Below, piece by piece: positions 15,155 to 23,039 of a stretch of DNA of 64,000 nt; the first letter of the stretch is position 1; each line of letters opens with the position of its first letter. The translations under genes were made by a program, and so were the position numbers. Below the pieces are notes generated by a model that worked only from the letters and a program-made list of their open reading frames with translations, was not told the origin of the DNA and made no database searches. Source of the DNA: Peptococcaceae bacterium BRH_c4b. Its GTDB lineage: Bacteria > Bacillota > Desulfotomaculia > Desulfotomaculales > Desulfocucumaceae. The stretch covers positions 39,479 through 103,478 of the forward strand of contig LADO01000039.1 of NCBI GenBank assembly GCA_000961595.1. Reading direction: 5' to 3'.

Positions 15155-15481
15155 TTAATGTCTTGGACCCCACATTATAATGGATACACCTGCAAGACAG
15201 ATAACCGCACCGATCCAGTCATATATATCCGGCGTCTTTTTATCTATCCACCAACCCCATAATGTTGATAGTACAATGAATATGCCACCGTAAGCCGCAT
15301 AAACCCTGCCAAAGTTTTGTTCGGTCTGCAGGGTAGGTATTATTCCGTATAATACCAGTACTACACCACCAATTAACCCAATTGTGATGCTTTTCTCTTC
15401 CCTCAACCAGAGCCAAATAAGATATCCCCCACCAATTTCAGCCAATCCGGCAATAATAAATAATAAAATAGACTTCAACAT
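15155..15481 (-). CDS. YnfA/UPF0060 family membrane protein
   Basis: 108 residues, four predicted membrane helices. The family signature FIIAGLAEIGGGYLIWLWLRE is near the N-terminus, and GRVYAAYGGIFIVLSTLWGWWID in the second half. The family resembles small multidrug resistance proteins and is often found in metal-resistance islands; the substrate is unproven. Start ATG 15481 with AGGTG upstream. The 100 or so bases between arsR and this gene hold nothing evident. Confidence 0.88.
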   Translation of the reverse strand: MLKSILLFIIAGLAEIGGGYLIWLWLREEKSITIGLIGGVVLVLYGIIPTLQTEQNFGRVYAAYGGIFIVLSTLWGWWIDKKTPDIYDWIGAVICLAGVSIIMWGPRH

Positions 15482-15515
15482 AATTTATCACCTATTTTTA
15501 AAACATAATTTATTT

Positions 15516-15559
15516 GAAAGGCCATTGATACTAACGTCAGGTAGTATCAATGGCCTTTC
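15516..15559 (-). terminator. Perfect 18-bp hairpin between permease and ynfA genes
   Basis: Arms gaaaggccattgatacta (15516-15533) and tagtatcaatggcctttc (15542-15559) are exact reverse complements around an 8-nt loop. It follows the permease gene on the minus strand, so it most likely ends that transcript. The T-run is short (aaataa on this strand). Confidence 0.65.
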
Positions 15560-15567
15560 ATTCCCGC

Positions 15568-16515
15568 CTATAAAATTATATTAAACAAATATCCCACCAG
15601 AGTTATAGACACCGCCAGAATACCGACAAAAATAGCAATCAATTTAGGCTTTAAGACATTGCGCAGTATGATCATCTCCGGCAGCGAAAGGGCGGTTACC
15701 GACATCATAAAGGCCAGCACCGTTCCTATGGACATACCTTTTTCCATCAGGGCGTGCACAATGGGGATGGTGCCCGCGGCGTTGGAATACAGCGGCACGC
15801 CTATAATTACAGCCAGCGGCACGGCAAAAAAATTACCCTTGCCCGCCCATTTGACCAGAAAATCCTGCGGGGCATAGCCATGGATAAAACCGCCGATGGC
15901 TATACCGATAATCACATACAGCCACACCTTTTTTAATATCTGTAAAGTATACTGGTAAGCCTGCACAGCCCTATCCCGCCAGGACGGTTTTTCCATTTCC
16001 ATGTCCACGGACTTGATCTGATATACATAGTCTTCCACATAGCCTTCCAGCTTCAGCTTGCCTATCATGATGCCGCCGAAAATGGCTACAATTAGTCCGG
16101 CAGCAGTATATATAATGGCCACCTTCCAGCCCAAAAGGCCCCACAGCATTACCAGGGCCACTTCATTTACCATTGGTGATGATATAAGAAAGGAAAAAGT
16201 CACTCCCAGAGGCACCCCGGCTTCTACAAAGCCTATGAAAACCGGTACGGCGGAGCATGAGCAAAATGGTGTCACTATTCCCAGCAGTGCTGCCATAATG
16301 TTTCCAATAAACAATTTTTTGTGGCTTAATATTTTTTTTGTTTTTTCCGGAGGGAAAAAACTCCGGATAATGGACACAAAAAAAATAATTATGGAAAGCA
16401 TCAGCAATATTTTTACAGTGTCATAAACAAAAAAGTTCAGTGCATCCGCCAGATGGGTGCCGTGAGCAAGCCCAAATAATTTGTAAGTTACAGTATCAGC
16501 CAGCCATTTTAGCAT
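15568..16515 (-). CDS. Permease of the YraQ/ArsP (DUF318) family
   Basis: 315 residues with about eight membrane helices. It carries the hallmark TPFCSCSAVPVFIGF cysteine motif after the second helix pair, and the later SAAGTIPIVHALMEKGM-like region (NAAGTIPIVHALMEKG). ArsP members export organoarsenicals; other members are of unknown substrate. The start follows AGGGGG. An ArsR regulator gene lies 11 nt upstream on the same strand, which supports metal or metalloid control. Close to the acr3 operon, it extends the resistance island. Confidence 0.85.
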   Translation of the reverse strand: MLKWLADTVTYKLFGLAHGTHLADALNFFVYDTVKILLMLSIIIFFVSIIRSFFPPEKTKKILSHKKLFIGNIMAALLGIVTPFCSCSAVPVFIGFVEAGVPLGVTFSFLISSPMVNEVALVMLWGLLGWKVAIIYTAAGLIVAIFGGIMIGKLKLEGYVEDYVYQIKSVDMEMEKPSWRDRAVQAYQYTLQILKKVWLYVIIGIAIGGFIHGYAPQDFLVKWAGKGNFFAVPLAVIIGVPLYSNAAGTIPIVHALMEKGMSIGTVLAFMMSVTALSLPEMIILRNVLKPKLIAIFVGILAVSITLVGYLFNIIL

Positions 16516-16526
16516 TTTTAGTCCCC

Positions 16527-16838
16527 CTATTTTCTAACCCGTTGCAGTAATTTAGACTTTTTTTCTGCATTGTTGAGCAATATTCCATCCAAAACCTTCA
16601 TCATGTCATGAATTTCCGGGTAACATACCCAGTACACAACCCTTGCCCCTTCTTTTCTACAATCAAGAATTCCTGATTTTTTCAAAATACTCAGGTGCTG
16701 GGATGTGTTGGATTGCTCCAGCCCGATTTCCTCGATAATGTCACAAACACATTTTTCCCCCGCCCGCAGCGTTTCAATTATGGTAATCCTGGTTGGGTGG
16801 GCAATGGATTTTAATATTTCCGCCCTTTCTTCTATCAA
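16527..16838 (-). CDS. ArsR/SmtB-family metalloregulator
   Basis: 103 residues with a winged-helix fold. The metal-binding CVCD motif (AGEKCVCDIIEEIGLEQSNTSQHL) is at the recognition helix, as in classic arsenic/cadmium sensors. A TTG start at 16838 follows GAGGTG by 7 nt. It is the first gene of a two-gene unit with the permease that follows, so it is probably its autoregulating repressor. Confidence 0.9.
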   Translation of the reverse strand: MIEERAEILKSIAHPTRITIIETLRAGEKCVCDIIEEIGLEQSNTSQHLSILKKSGILDCRKEGARVVYWVCYPEIHDMMKVLDGILLNNAEKKSKLLQRVRK

Positions 16839-16930
16839 AACCGTTCACCTCTTTTAATCACATTATTATATTACAATTTCATAATATGATACATTTACCA
16901 CAAGGTCAATAGCCATATGAAAAAATTTTA

Positions 16931-17592
16931 CTAACAGGGGGCAATACCAGCGAAGGTTAAACCAGGGGCAATTGTCAGACAATTTACACACGTATACGTG
17001 GTGCCTTCGCCCCATATTTCTTGGCGTCTACTGTCCATGATGACATTGGCCACTTCGGCAATGGCGTTTCGCAAATTATCCTTGTAAATAAATTTCCGAC
17101 GGATGTAAAGAAGATCTTTGTAACTCTCACCATGCTCACCGGCGCTAATCCTTTTTAGACCGGTGTTGGTACCCAGTCCGTATAAAGTAAGAATAAGCCG
17201 TTTCTGGAGGGTTGCACGATCAATTACCTCTCTCGCGGCGACCGTTTTGAACTGGTCGGTAAAAAATACCCGAAGGTCGGCTTCTTTCAGGATATCCAAG
17301 AGGTTTGTCATAGGCCACCTTCACTGGACTTCGGCCTTCAGCCTCGATTTACCGGTTCTGGTTGAGCTTCAAGGGGTGATACTGATATCCACCCGTTTCC
17401 TTTAGTCGTTATCTTGACCTTAGGATTTTTCGGAATGCTGTTATTGAGGCGTTCTAAAGCGGATTTCATAGCCAATATAAGCCCTTCAATAAATACATCG
17501 GCCTCAATGGGCTGTTTTAGAACCTTGTAGTTCTCAACGCGGTATTGCTCAAAGTCGGCAGGCAGATCCTCGTCGGGGTTATGATAACGGTT
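16931..17592 (-). pseudogene. Decayed Tn3-family transposase (tnpA) fragment
   Basis: On the minus strand 17592-17345 encodes NRYHNPDEDLPADFEQYR...KNPKVKI...GWISVSPLEAQPEP. After stops and a frameshift, 17311-16931 encodes DILKEADLRVFFTDQFKTVAAREVIDR...LYGLGTNTGLKRISAGEHGESYKDLLYIRRKFI...EIWGEGTT. These follow in order the DDE half of Tn3-type transposases. Everything after WGEGTT, including the last catalytic glutamate region, is missing, as is the N-terminal part. No 38-bp Tn3 end was recognised. Confidence 0.75.
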
Positions 17593-17629
17593 AGCAGAAT
17601 AATATTTCTAGGAATTATTTTTAACACAA

Positions 17630-17666
17630 AATATACCTCTGGAATGATGGTTGCCAGAGGTATATT
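17630..17666. repeat. 13-bp inverted repeat
   Basis: aatatacctctgg (17630-17642) pairs perfectly with ccagaggtatatt (17654-17666). It lies between the Tn3 remnant and the small downstream gene of the BrnT/BrnA unit. It may be a terminator or a transposon end; I cannot tell which. Confidence 0.45.
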
Positions 17667-17685
17667 ACAATTCTATAACTAAAAC

Positions 17686-17713
17686 AATAAGGCGGCTAAA
17701 ATGCTGCCTTATT
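17686..17713 (-). terminator. Hairpin after the BrnT/BrnA operon
   Basis: aataaggcggc / gctgccttatt (17686-17696 with 17703-17713) forms a stem with one mismatch and a six-base loop. It lies 32 nt past the stop of the small third gene on the minus strand and is followed by ttattgtttta. It is a plausible terminator of that operon. Confidence 0.5.
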
Positions 17714-17745
17714 AATGATCTTCGTGACTATCCTGCCCGCTTTGA

Positions 17746-17916
17746 CTAAGGTAAATCAACCTGTAAACCGAATTCATGCTTGGACACCTCTCCGGTAATA
17801 TAACCGGCATCACTATTTAGTTGGCGAAGTTCTTCTTCGATTAAAGGTTCTTCGTCCAGATTAATTTCCTGCTTGGCCAAGGTTACTTTTAATCTCTTAC
17901 TTTTTTCTTTAATCAT
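17746..17916 (-). CDS. Small acidic protein, third gene of the BrnT/BrnA operon
   Basis: 56 codons starting MIKEKSKRLKVTLAKQEINLDEEPLIEEEL. The start overlaps the brnA stop by 8 nt, as brnA does with brnT, so it appears translationally coupled. The ribosome site (aagag) is weak. The protein is short and rich in Glu and Leu, without a recognised domain. It may be a genuine accessory of the toxin-antitoxin unit or a truncated gene tail. Confidence 0.45.
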   Translation of the reverse strand: MIKEKSKRLKVTLAKQEINLDEEPLIEEELRQLNSDAGYITGEVSKHEFGLQVDLP

Positions 17917-18163
17917 TATTAAGGCGCTCTTTTACCCATGAGGCAATAAGGTCAGAGTATTTAACACCTTTTTGTTTTGCAATCAAACGAAGGCGTTTTT
18001 CGTCTTCTTTTTCAAGGTCAATAGATATAATTAATTTTTTTCTGGTAAACTTTACTTCTTTAGTTTCCTCAAGATCATTTTCAAAATCAGCGAGAGAATT
18101 ATTATTCCAAAAATCTCTGGCTTCTTGAAAGGTGCCAAAATTAGGTATGGTTTTGTTAGTCAT
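17909..18163 (-). CDS. brnA: BrnA-type antitoxin (CopG-like)
   Basis: About 84 residues starting MTNKTIPNFGTFQEARDFWNNNSLADF. It ends in a ribbon-helix-helix domain (KKLIISIDLEKEDEKRLRLIAKQKGVKYSDLIASWVKERL). BrnA neutralises the BrnT ribonuclease and represses the shared promoter. The ATG at 18163 is chosen because GGAGG lies 10 nt upstream. The start overlaps the brnT stop. Confidence 0.85.
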   Translation of the reverse strand: MTNKTIPNFGTFQEARDFWNNNSLADFENDLEETKEVKFTRKKLIISIDLEKEDEKRLRLIAKQKGVKYSDLIASWVKERLNND

Positions 18164-18449
18164 TATTGGATTGCCTCCGGTAATATTTTCGTTCGTTTTC
18201 ATCCATATCCCGGGCAGTGACTACCATGGCCCGGCTATTCTTAAAGTATATAAACATTACGAAAAGATATCGGCCTGATTCAGTTTTTCCCAAGGCATAG
18301 TAGGTAAGGTTTAACCCCTTGGAGGCTTGTTTGTTTTTAACGATTATTGGTTTTCCGAAACATACCTCTTCGACTTCTTCCGGATCTACGTTATGCCTTG
18401 CTATGTGATAAATTATATCATCATTCCAAATAAATTCATGGATATTCAA
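18156..18449 (-). CDS. brnT: BrnT-family ribonuclease toxin
   Basis: 97 residues with the BrnT pattern: FIWNDDIIYHIARHNVDPEEVEEVCF near the start, YYALGKTESGRYLFVMFIY, and the closing VVTARDMDENERKYYRR. It is a RelE-like fold mRNA interferase, held inactive by BrnA encoded just downstream. It sits beside a dead Tn3 transposase fragment, consistent with acquisition on a mobile element. Confidence 0.88.
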   Translation of the reverse strand: MNIHEFIWNDDIIYHIARHNVDPEEVEEVCFGKPIIVKNKQASKGLNLTYYALGKTESGRYLFVMFIYFKNSRAMVVTARDMDENERKYYRRQSNND

Positions 18450-18617
18450 AAGATCTCACCGCATTTCTTTAAAGACGGGTGTGTATGAATTATAACTGTT
18501 TAATCTTATGGCTGTCAATAATATCCATATGTTATTTATAACCAACTAAATACTGTCTCAAACTTTCCTTTTCCTGTTTCCGTCAGATAGATAGCGGATA
18601 TTAATTCAGATAACCAA

Positions 18618-18677
18618 GATACCTTAGTATCTCGGATTCTACATCCCTGTACTTGACACAGGTACAGCCGGATGTAG
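18618..18677. repeat. Small hairpins in a 390-base gene-free stretch
   Basis: gatac-ctta-gtatc (18618-18631) is followed by a longer imperfect stem. In it, ctacatcc plus ctgtac (18639-18652) pairs with gtacag plus ggatgtag (18662-18677). The stretch between the BrnT start and 18841 shows no coding potential, only these structures and AT-rich DNA before the small peptide gene. Confidence 0.45.
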
Positions 18678-18841
18678 GGCACCAGAGAAATTCCTTATGG
18701 TAGATGCTTTTTTCTTGACATTAACGCCCAATGGAAGTTTAATAAACATATAAGTACATTATTATATTAATATATTTTGCGTATCATTTTCAGTTTCTAT
18801 CAAAAAAATAATATCAAAATAACAGCAAGGAGGATTTTATC

Positions 18842-18919
18842 ATGGGGGAAAAGAAAACCTGCGGAAGCGGCTGCAGCACTGCCTTAACCGCTGAGCATAC
18901 TGATAAAATAGAATATTAA
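18842..18919 (+). CDS. 25-residue Cys-rich peptide upstream of the CDF remnant
   Basis: MGEKKTCGSGCSTALTAEHTDKIEY, preceded by AAGGAGG 8 nt upstream, one of the best ribosome sites in the area. The CGSGC motif could bind a thiophilic metal. It is read just before a truncated metal-efflux gene with a His-rich start. It may be a leader peptide or a small metal-binding protein. Alternatively it is the leftover start of a larger gene. Confidence 0.45.
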   Translation: MGEKKTCGSGCSTALTAEHTDKIEY

Positions 18920-18941
18920 TTTTTTGGAAAGGGTGTATATA

Positions 18942-19222
18942 TTGGGGAAAATCACTGAAATAAACAGCCACGATCATAAACCTGAACATAATCATAAACA
19001 CGAACATGAACACAGCCATAACCACAGCCACGCTGCTCACCATTGCGGCGGAGCAATTCATTCCAATGCCTCGGTCGGGAAAATGGGTATAGTATTCTTT
19101 ATCACCCTGGTTATTCTGGCGGTGGAAATCACCGGGGGCATAATATCCAACAGTCTGGCCCTGCTGTCCGACGCCGGGCACGTATTCACCGATCTGGCTG
19201 CCATAGGACTATCCACAATCAC
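18942..19222 (+). pseudogene. N-terminal remnant of a CDF (CzcD-like) metal exporter
   Basis: A TTG start after GGAAAGGGTG opens a protein with a His-rich N-terminus (HDHKPEHNHKHEHEHSHNHSH) and the first two CDF helices, GIVFFITLVILAVEITGGIISNSLALLSDAGHVFTDLAAIGL. Homology stops at STIT near 19220, exactly where the 3' end of the convergent arsR gene begins. A deletion has fused the two, removing more than two thirds of the transporter, including the zinc-site aspartates of helix 5. Confidence 0.8.
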
Positions 19223-19596
19223 TGTGATGCCAAATCATTTTCAGCACTTTTGCAGCTGGCCACGCAGCTTTCGCTGTCCAGTCCCGCCAGCCTGCGGCTT
19301 TCCTCTCTGAATTCCGGCAGGGTTGTTATGTCTGCCGCCAGAAAATCCTGAAAGCCGTTCAGTACATTTTCCATGACTTCACGGCTGATTATATAAAATG
19401 TTTTTTGTGCTTCTTTGTTTTCCTTTAATATATAGGCATCCTTAAGCACTCTTAGGTGTTGCGATATTCTGGGCTGGCTCATTTGTAAAACCGCTTCCAG
19501 CTCACACACATACATGGGCCGCACGGACAGCAACCTTAATATTTTTATTCTGGTGGGCTCTCCCAGAGCTTTAAAAACTCTCACATACTGTTCCAT
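19219..19596 (-). CDS. ArsR-family regulator with C-terminal cysteine pair
   Basis: About 125 residues. The winged helix MEQYVRVFKALGEPTRIKILRLLSVRPMYVCELEAVLQMSQPRISQHLRVLKDA has the cysteine in YVCEL. A C-terminal CVASC motif could complete a metal site. The ATG at 19596 follows GGAGG. It is convergent with and abuts the truncated CDF gene, so its last residues may be altered by the deletion junction. It probably once controlled metal efflux genes nearby. Confidence 0.8.
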   Translation of the reverse strand: MEQYVRVFKALGEPTRIKILRLLSVRPMYVCELEAVLQMSQPRISQHLRVLKDAYILKENKEAQKTFYIISREVMENVLNGFQDFLAADITTLPEFREESRRLAGLDSESCVASCKSAENDLASQ

Positions 19597-19768
19597 AAAT
19601 ACCTCCATAAACAGAAACTTATATAATTATAGTATAACAAAAAATAGTGAATAACTATATCTCCGGGCCAAATTTGTGCTCCCGGGCCTAGGCAATCAAT
19701 ATTTATTAAATCTTTCAGCCAGTCAAACACTTGATAGGCATCGGTGGAATTAGCCGCCTTGGCTATGG

Positions 19769-20289
19769 TCACCCGCCGGGGAAGAGCGTTATTAGACGCA
19801 CATCCCTGGTAAAGGTAAGATTGTAGGCATGACTGTTGAATGTGGCTATGCCCATGACACCGCCAAAAATAAATGTGTAGCGGGGTCCCAGGGTATCCAT
19901 GGCCCGGTGCAGTCCGAAGGATTTGCCTTTCTTGTCGGGATCACAGGAAACTGCAATTATGGCGTCCCTGGGCGCGGTGCGAATACCTGTCGCCCACCCT
20001 GCCCCAAAGCACCCAGGACCAGGAAGAGGCAAATACAATCAATATTTTCGCCAGCGCGGAAAAGCCATAGCCGAAAATAGCCAGGTGTTTCCTGCAGTTA
20101 AACCTATCCGACACATAGCCGGAGAAAACCTTCAGCAGGCTGGCCAGGCTTTCCGCAAACCCTTCTATGACTCCTACGATGGCCGGAGTAGCACCCAGGG
20201 TGTTGACCAGAAAAAGCGAGCGGGTTGACCATTTCCGAACTGATATCTGTCAGCAGGCTTGTCAGTCCCAGGAGAATAATATTAAACAT
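19769..20289 (-). pseudogene. Broken MFS transporter under a fluoride riboswitch
   Basis: The start at 20289 encodes MFNIILLGLTSLLTDISSEMVNPL. The frame then shifts near 20225 to RFFLVNTLGATPAIVGVIEGFAESLASLLKVFSGYVSDRF...FASSWSWVLWGRVGDR. It shifts again near 20000 to GIRTAPRDAIIAVSCDPDKKGKSFGLHRAMDTLG, after which the sequence degenerates. These are the first helices of a major facilitator. A fluoride riboswitch (20311-20392) precedes it, so the intact ancestor was probably fluoride induced. The short minus-strand frame at 19581-19772 that follows is unrecognised. Confidence 0.75.
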
Positions 20290-20310
20290 AACTCTGCCAC
20301 CTTATGAAAA

Positions 20311-20392
20311 ATTAAAGGCTCCCGCCGGGGCCACACAGCCCGGCAGAAGCCATCAGCGCAACGCATTAGGCGAGCTCCATCGCCGCTTGTAT
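20311..20392 (-). promoter_or_regulatory. Fluoride (crcB-motif) riboswitch 1, upstream of the broken MFS gene
   Basis: On the minus strand it reads GGCGATGGAGCTCGCCTAATGC...GCTGATGGCTTCTGCC, the conserved fluoride aptamer layout with pseudoknot-forming loops. The terminator stem TGCCGGG...CCCCGGCGGGAG then overlaps the end of the aptamer and is followed by a T-rich tail. Same architecture as the other three copies in the window. Confidence 0.85.
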
Positions 20393-20494
20393 TAGAATTA
20401 CCAGTACAATTTAACATTTTAGCTACAAAGTGTCAACGGTAAGAACTAACGACAACTTGCATCCCCATTATTGAAGATTTAATCAGTAGCATCA

Positions 20495-20758
20495 TTACGC
20501 CGTTTTTTGCCCGGAGGCAGGACTGCTCCGGTGTATCTGGTACATAATTCTATATGGGCCATATATAATCTCACGGGTGTTTTCCTCACCGATTTCCGGC
20601 ACAATCCGTCCACTTTTAGGATATCGGGACAGCCTCTTTGTTGCCATAATTACATCGCTCGCAAATTTTTCAGAATAGTAAACTGAATCCCTCGCAATAT
20701 AATTCTTAATGGACTGTAAATCCTGAAAAGCCGGTTTTGTCCAAAGCACCTTAATCAT
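20495..20758 (-). CDS. RelE/ParE-type toxin, C-terminus possibly altered
   Basis: 87 residues. MIKVLWTKPAFQDLQSIKNYIARDSVYYSEKFASDVI and RLSRYPKSGRIVPEIGEENTREIIYGPYRIMYQI match ParE-like toxins. The last dozen residues (HRSSPASGQKTA) do not follow the family, so the end may have been replaced or frameshifted. Members poison gyrase or cleave mRNA. It overlaps the stop of the upstream antitoxin gene. Confidence 0.75.
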   Translation of the reverse strand: MIKVLWTKPAFQDLQSIKNYIARDSVYYSEKFASDVIMATKRLSRYPKSGRIVPEIGEENTREIIYGPYRIMYQIHRSSPASGQKTA

Positions 20759-20928
20759 TGCTTGACAAGCAAGCCTTTCACTTCATCCACCGTGAAAACA
20801 TCTCCGTTTTCAATAGCAACCATGGCATTTTTATGTTTCTGTAGGATATACAGTTCATATATAATATCTTCCAGCGTAGCATTTTCCGGCAATCTGCTGA
20901 TAAGACTGATAACCTCTTGTTTTACCAT
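20755..20928 (-). CDS. Antitoxin partner of the ParE-like toxin
   Basis: About 57 residues, MVKQEVISLISRLPENATLEDIIYELYILQKHKNAMVAIENGDVFTVDEVKGLLVKQ. The last part (GDVFTVDEVK) resembles Phd/YefM-like or other type II antitoxins. GAGG lies 11 nt before the ATG at 20928, and an earlier ATG at 20937 is also possible. It overlaps the toxin start by 4 nt, which supports a coupled pair. Confidence 0.65.
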   Translation of the reverse strand: MVKQEVISLISRLPENATLEDIIYELYILQKHKNAMVAIENGDVFTVDEVKGLLVKQ

Positions 20929-21019
20929 CGATTTCATCACCTCAAAAATATTGTACCACAAATTCAGTCACATAAACGTAAAACCATAGTTTTATGTCTA
21001 TCCAGCAGCTATTTTGCGC

Positions 21020-21490
21020 TTAATACCTCAGGGTAGCAATAAGCCGTTGCGGGTTGAGCAGGAGGTCCAGGGCGTCACAAATTCTGCTCACTATAATGTC
21101 GGCGCTTTTTATGGTTATGCCCGAGGCCCCCTCCGGGCCGATTATAGCTATCCCAAGAGCCGCCCGGGCCAGCATGAAAGCGTCGTTGGCGCCGTTGCCC
21201 ACTGCCACCACACCATCAGTCCCCAGTTTCTTCACGAAATTCTCTTTTTCACTGCCGCCGATGGGGTTTGACAATATTGTCAGTTTTCCATTGATGCCCT
21301 TGCACTGCGCCGCCGCCTTGCCGAAGGTATCCGCAGTCAGTATGTGTACCTTTAAATCCCCGGCGAGGATATTTAATTTCTCTTCAACCTCCTTGATTAA
21401 TACACCGTCGCAGGCCATGGTGCCGTTGTAATCCAGCACTATATGCTGCAAATTTAGTTCACCGTACCCGGGTATAGTTACGCTGATCAT
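21020..21490 (-). CDS. HAD-superfamily hydrolase similar to the soluble P-type ATPase domain
   Basis: 156 residues. The nucleophile motif is LDYNGTMACDG, a variant of DxDGT with Asn in the third position. Later come KKLGTDGVVAVGNGANDAFMLARAALGIAI (Lys plus GNGxND motif) and SADIIV. This matches the free-standing HAD domain related to the phosphorylation domain of P-type ATPases. The substrate is unknown. Start ATG 21490 with GAGGAGAG. It lies downstream of cfa on the same strand, 85 nt apart. Confidence 0.8.
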   Translation of the reverse strand: MISVTIPGYGELNLQHIVLDYNGTMACDGVLIKEVEEKLNILAGDLKVHILTADTFGKAAAQCKGINGKLTILSNPIGGSEKENFVKKLGTDGVVAVGNGANDAFMLARAALGIAIIGPEGASGITIKSADIIVSRICDALDLLLNPQRLIATLRY

Positions 21491-21575
21491 TATTATCTCT
21501 CCTCGGTTGTCAATTAATAATTTGTTTACATGACTTCACCGCAAGATCATCTGCCGATCCGGCCAACCGCAGAAA

Positions 21576-22757
21576 CTATTGATATATATGTTCCAGAGTA
21601 AGGGGTAATTTATTGTTAAGTCCTTTGGAAAACAGCAACTGGTAGACATTAAGCCCGGATACCCTGAAAGAAGAGGCACAGCTGCTCAAATAAAGCCCCC
21701 ACATACGTACGAAGCGCTCTCCGAATTTTTCCTTGACCACCGATATGTGCTTTTGAAAATTTTCATACCAGCGGTCCAGGGTCATGGCGTAATGCAGGCG
21801 CAAACTCTCCGCATGCAGCAGGTGAAAATTATGCCCGGACAATAGCCAGATAGTTTCCCTCAATGACGGTATGTAGCCTCCGGGGAATATATATTTATCG
21901 ATCCAGGGATTGATGGGATATTCATCGGTGCCCATGATGGAATGAAGCAGGGACAGCCCGCCGGGCAACAGCATTTTGTCAACCGCTTCCATATATTTAG
22001 CCAGGTTTTCCTTACCCACATGCTCGAACATACCCACGCTGACTATCTTTTCAAAACTATAATCCTCCCCGGCCAGGTCAAGATAATTGGCAAGCCTGAC
22101 GTCTACCAAATGTGACAGGCCCAGGTCTTTCACCCTCTCCCTGACGGCGCTGTACTGTTCCTCGCTAAGGGTAATGCCCAGTGCCCGCACCCCATAATCC
22201 CTGGCCGCTTTAATGATCAGCCAGCCCCAGCCGCAGCCTATATCCAGCAGCCTTTCGCCAGGCTTAAGCTGTAGCTTCTTCAGAGTATGGTCAATTTTCC
22301 GCAACTGGGCCTGGTGTAATGTGTCGCCGGGTCTACCAAAATAGGCACAAGAATAACTCATAGTTTCATCCAGCCAGAGGGAAAAGAAATCATTGCCCAA
22401 GTCGTAATGATGCTGTATATTTTGCTTTTGCCTGGCTTTGGAGTTGCCGATTATGCTGCCGATGAGGGAAACGATTTTGCCGGTTATGCCGTCGGTAATG
22501 TTCTCCTTGTTTTTCTCGACTATGTTTATAATTTCCTCCATACTGCCCTCAAAATCGACAACGCCGTCCATATAAGCCTCCCCAAAGGCCAGTACGATAT
22601 TGTCCGTTTCAAAGTTGACGGCCAGGGGTTTTTTGAAGACAATCTTAGCTACGGGCTCTCCCTGGCCGTAGGCTATGGTGTCCCCGTCCCAGTAGCACAC
22701 CTCGAAATTGGCATCCCGGAACTTGTTAAAGAAAGAGTGATATATGCTCTTGATCAT
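21576..22757 (-). CDS. cfa: Cyclopropane-fatty-acyl-phospholipid synthase
   Basis: 393 residues. It transfers a methylene group from SAM to unsaturated acyl chains in membrane phospholipids. Visible are the N-terminal lipid-binding part, then QHHYDLGNDFFSLWLDETMSYSCAYF, the SAM motif LLDIGCGWGWLIIKAA, LSEEQ, and VSVGMFEHVGKENLAKYM with the active-site region. The start ATG follows AGGGGGT. The preceding 282 bases hold a dynamin-like gene remnant rather than an intact partner. Confidence 0.93.
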   Translation of the reverse strand: MIKSIYHSFFNKFRDANFEVCYWDGDTIAYGQGEPVAKIVFKKPLAVNFETDNIVLAFGEAYMDGVVDFEGSMEEIINIVEKNKENITDGITGKIVSLIGSIIGNSKARQKQNIQHHYDLGNDFFSLWLDETMSYSCAYFGRPGDTLHQAQLRKIDHTLKKLQLKPGERLLDIGCGWGWLIIKAARDYGVRALGITLSEEQYSAVRERVKDLGLSHLVDVRLANYLDLAGEDYSFEKIVSVGMFEHVGKENLAKYMEAVDKMLLPGGLSLLHSIMGTDEYPINPWIDKYIFPGGYIPSLRETIWLLSGHNFHLLHAESLRLHYAMTLDRWYENFQKHISVVKEKFGERFVRMWGLYLSSCASSFRVSGLNVYQLLFSKGLNNKLPLTLEHIYQ

Positions 22758-22769
22758 ATGGCACCCCCT

Positions 22770-22945
22770 GAAATATGGAATCTTAAAACAATCTTATTCA
22801 AGACGAAGAACGTTTTTTCCGAATATTTTTTGATGGCCTCCAGGAAACTCCACTTCCGCCTGGCTGATGGGCTGGTCGGAGAAAAACAGAAATATGGCGG
22901 CTTCCACCATGGGCAGGTGACTATGACCCGCTGGGAGATACGCTG
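22770..22945 (-). pseudogene. Remnant of a dynamin-family GTPase gene
   Basis: On the minus strand one frame reads HLPMVEAAIFLFFSDQPISQAEVEF. After a one-base shift near 22855, the next frame continues FLEAIKKYSEKTFFVLNKI. Together they match the segment between the G3 and G4 motifs (NKxD) of bacterial dynamin-like proteins; the match is from memory. The remainder of the protein is gone, and the aspartate of NKxD is lost. The 23-codon frame between this and the antiporter (ending VVLVIKEIS) is unidentified. Confidence 0.5.
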
Positions 22946-23039
22946 ACTATTTTTACTGTATTCAGCTAATTTCCTTAATTACCAGCACCACATAACCGGT
23001 ACCCCCCTTTTTTTTTATACTGTAACCCAGCCTATATCT

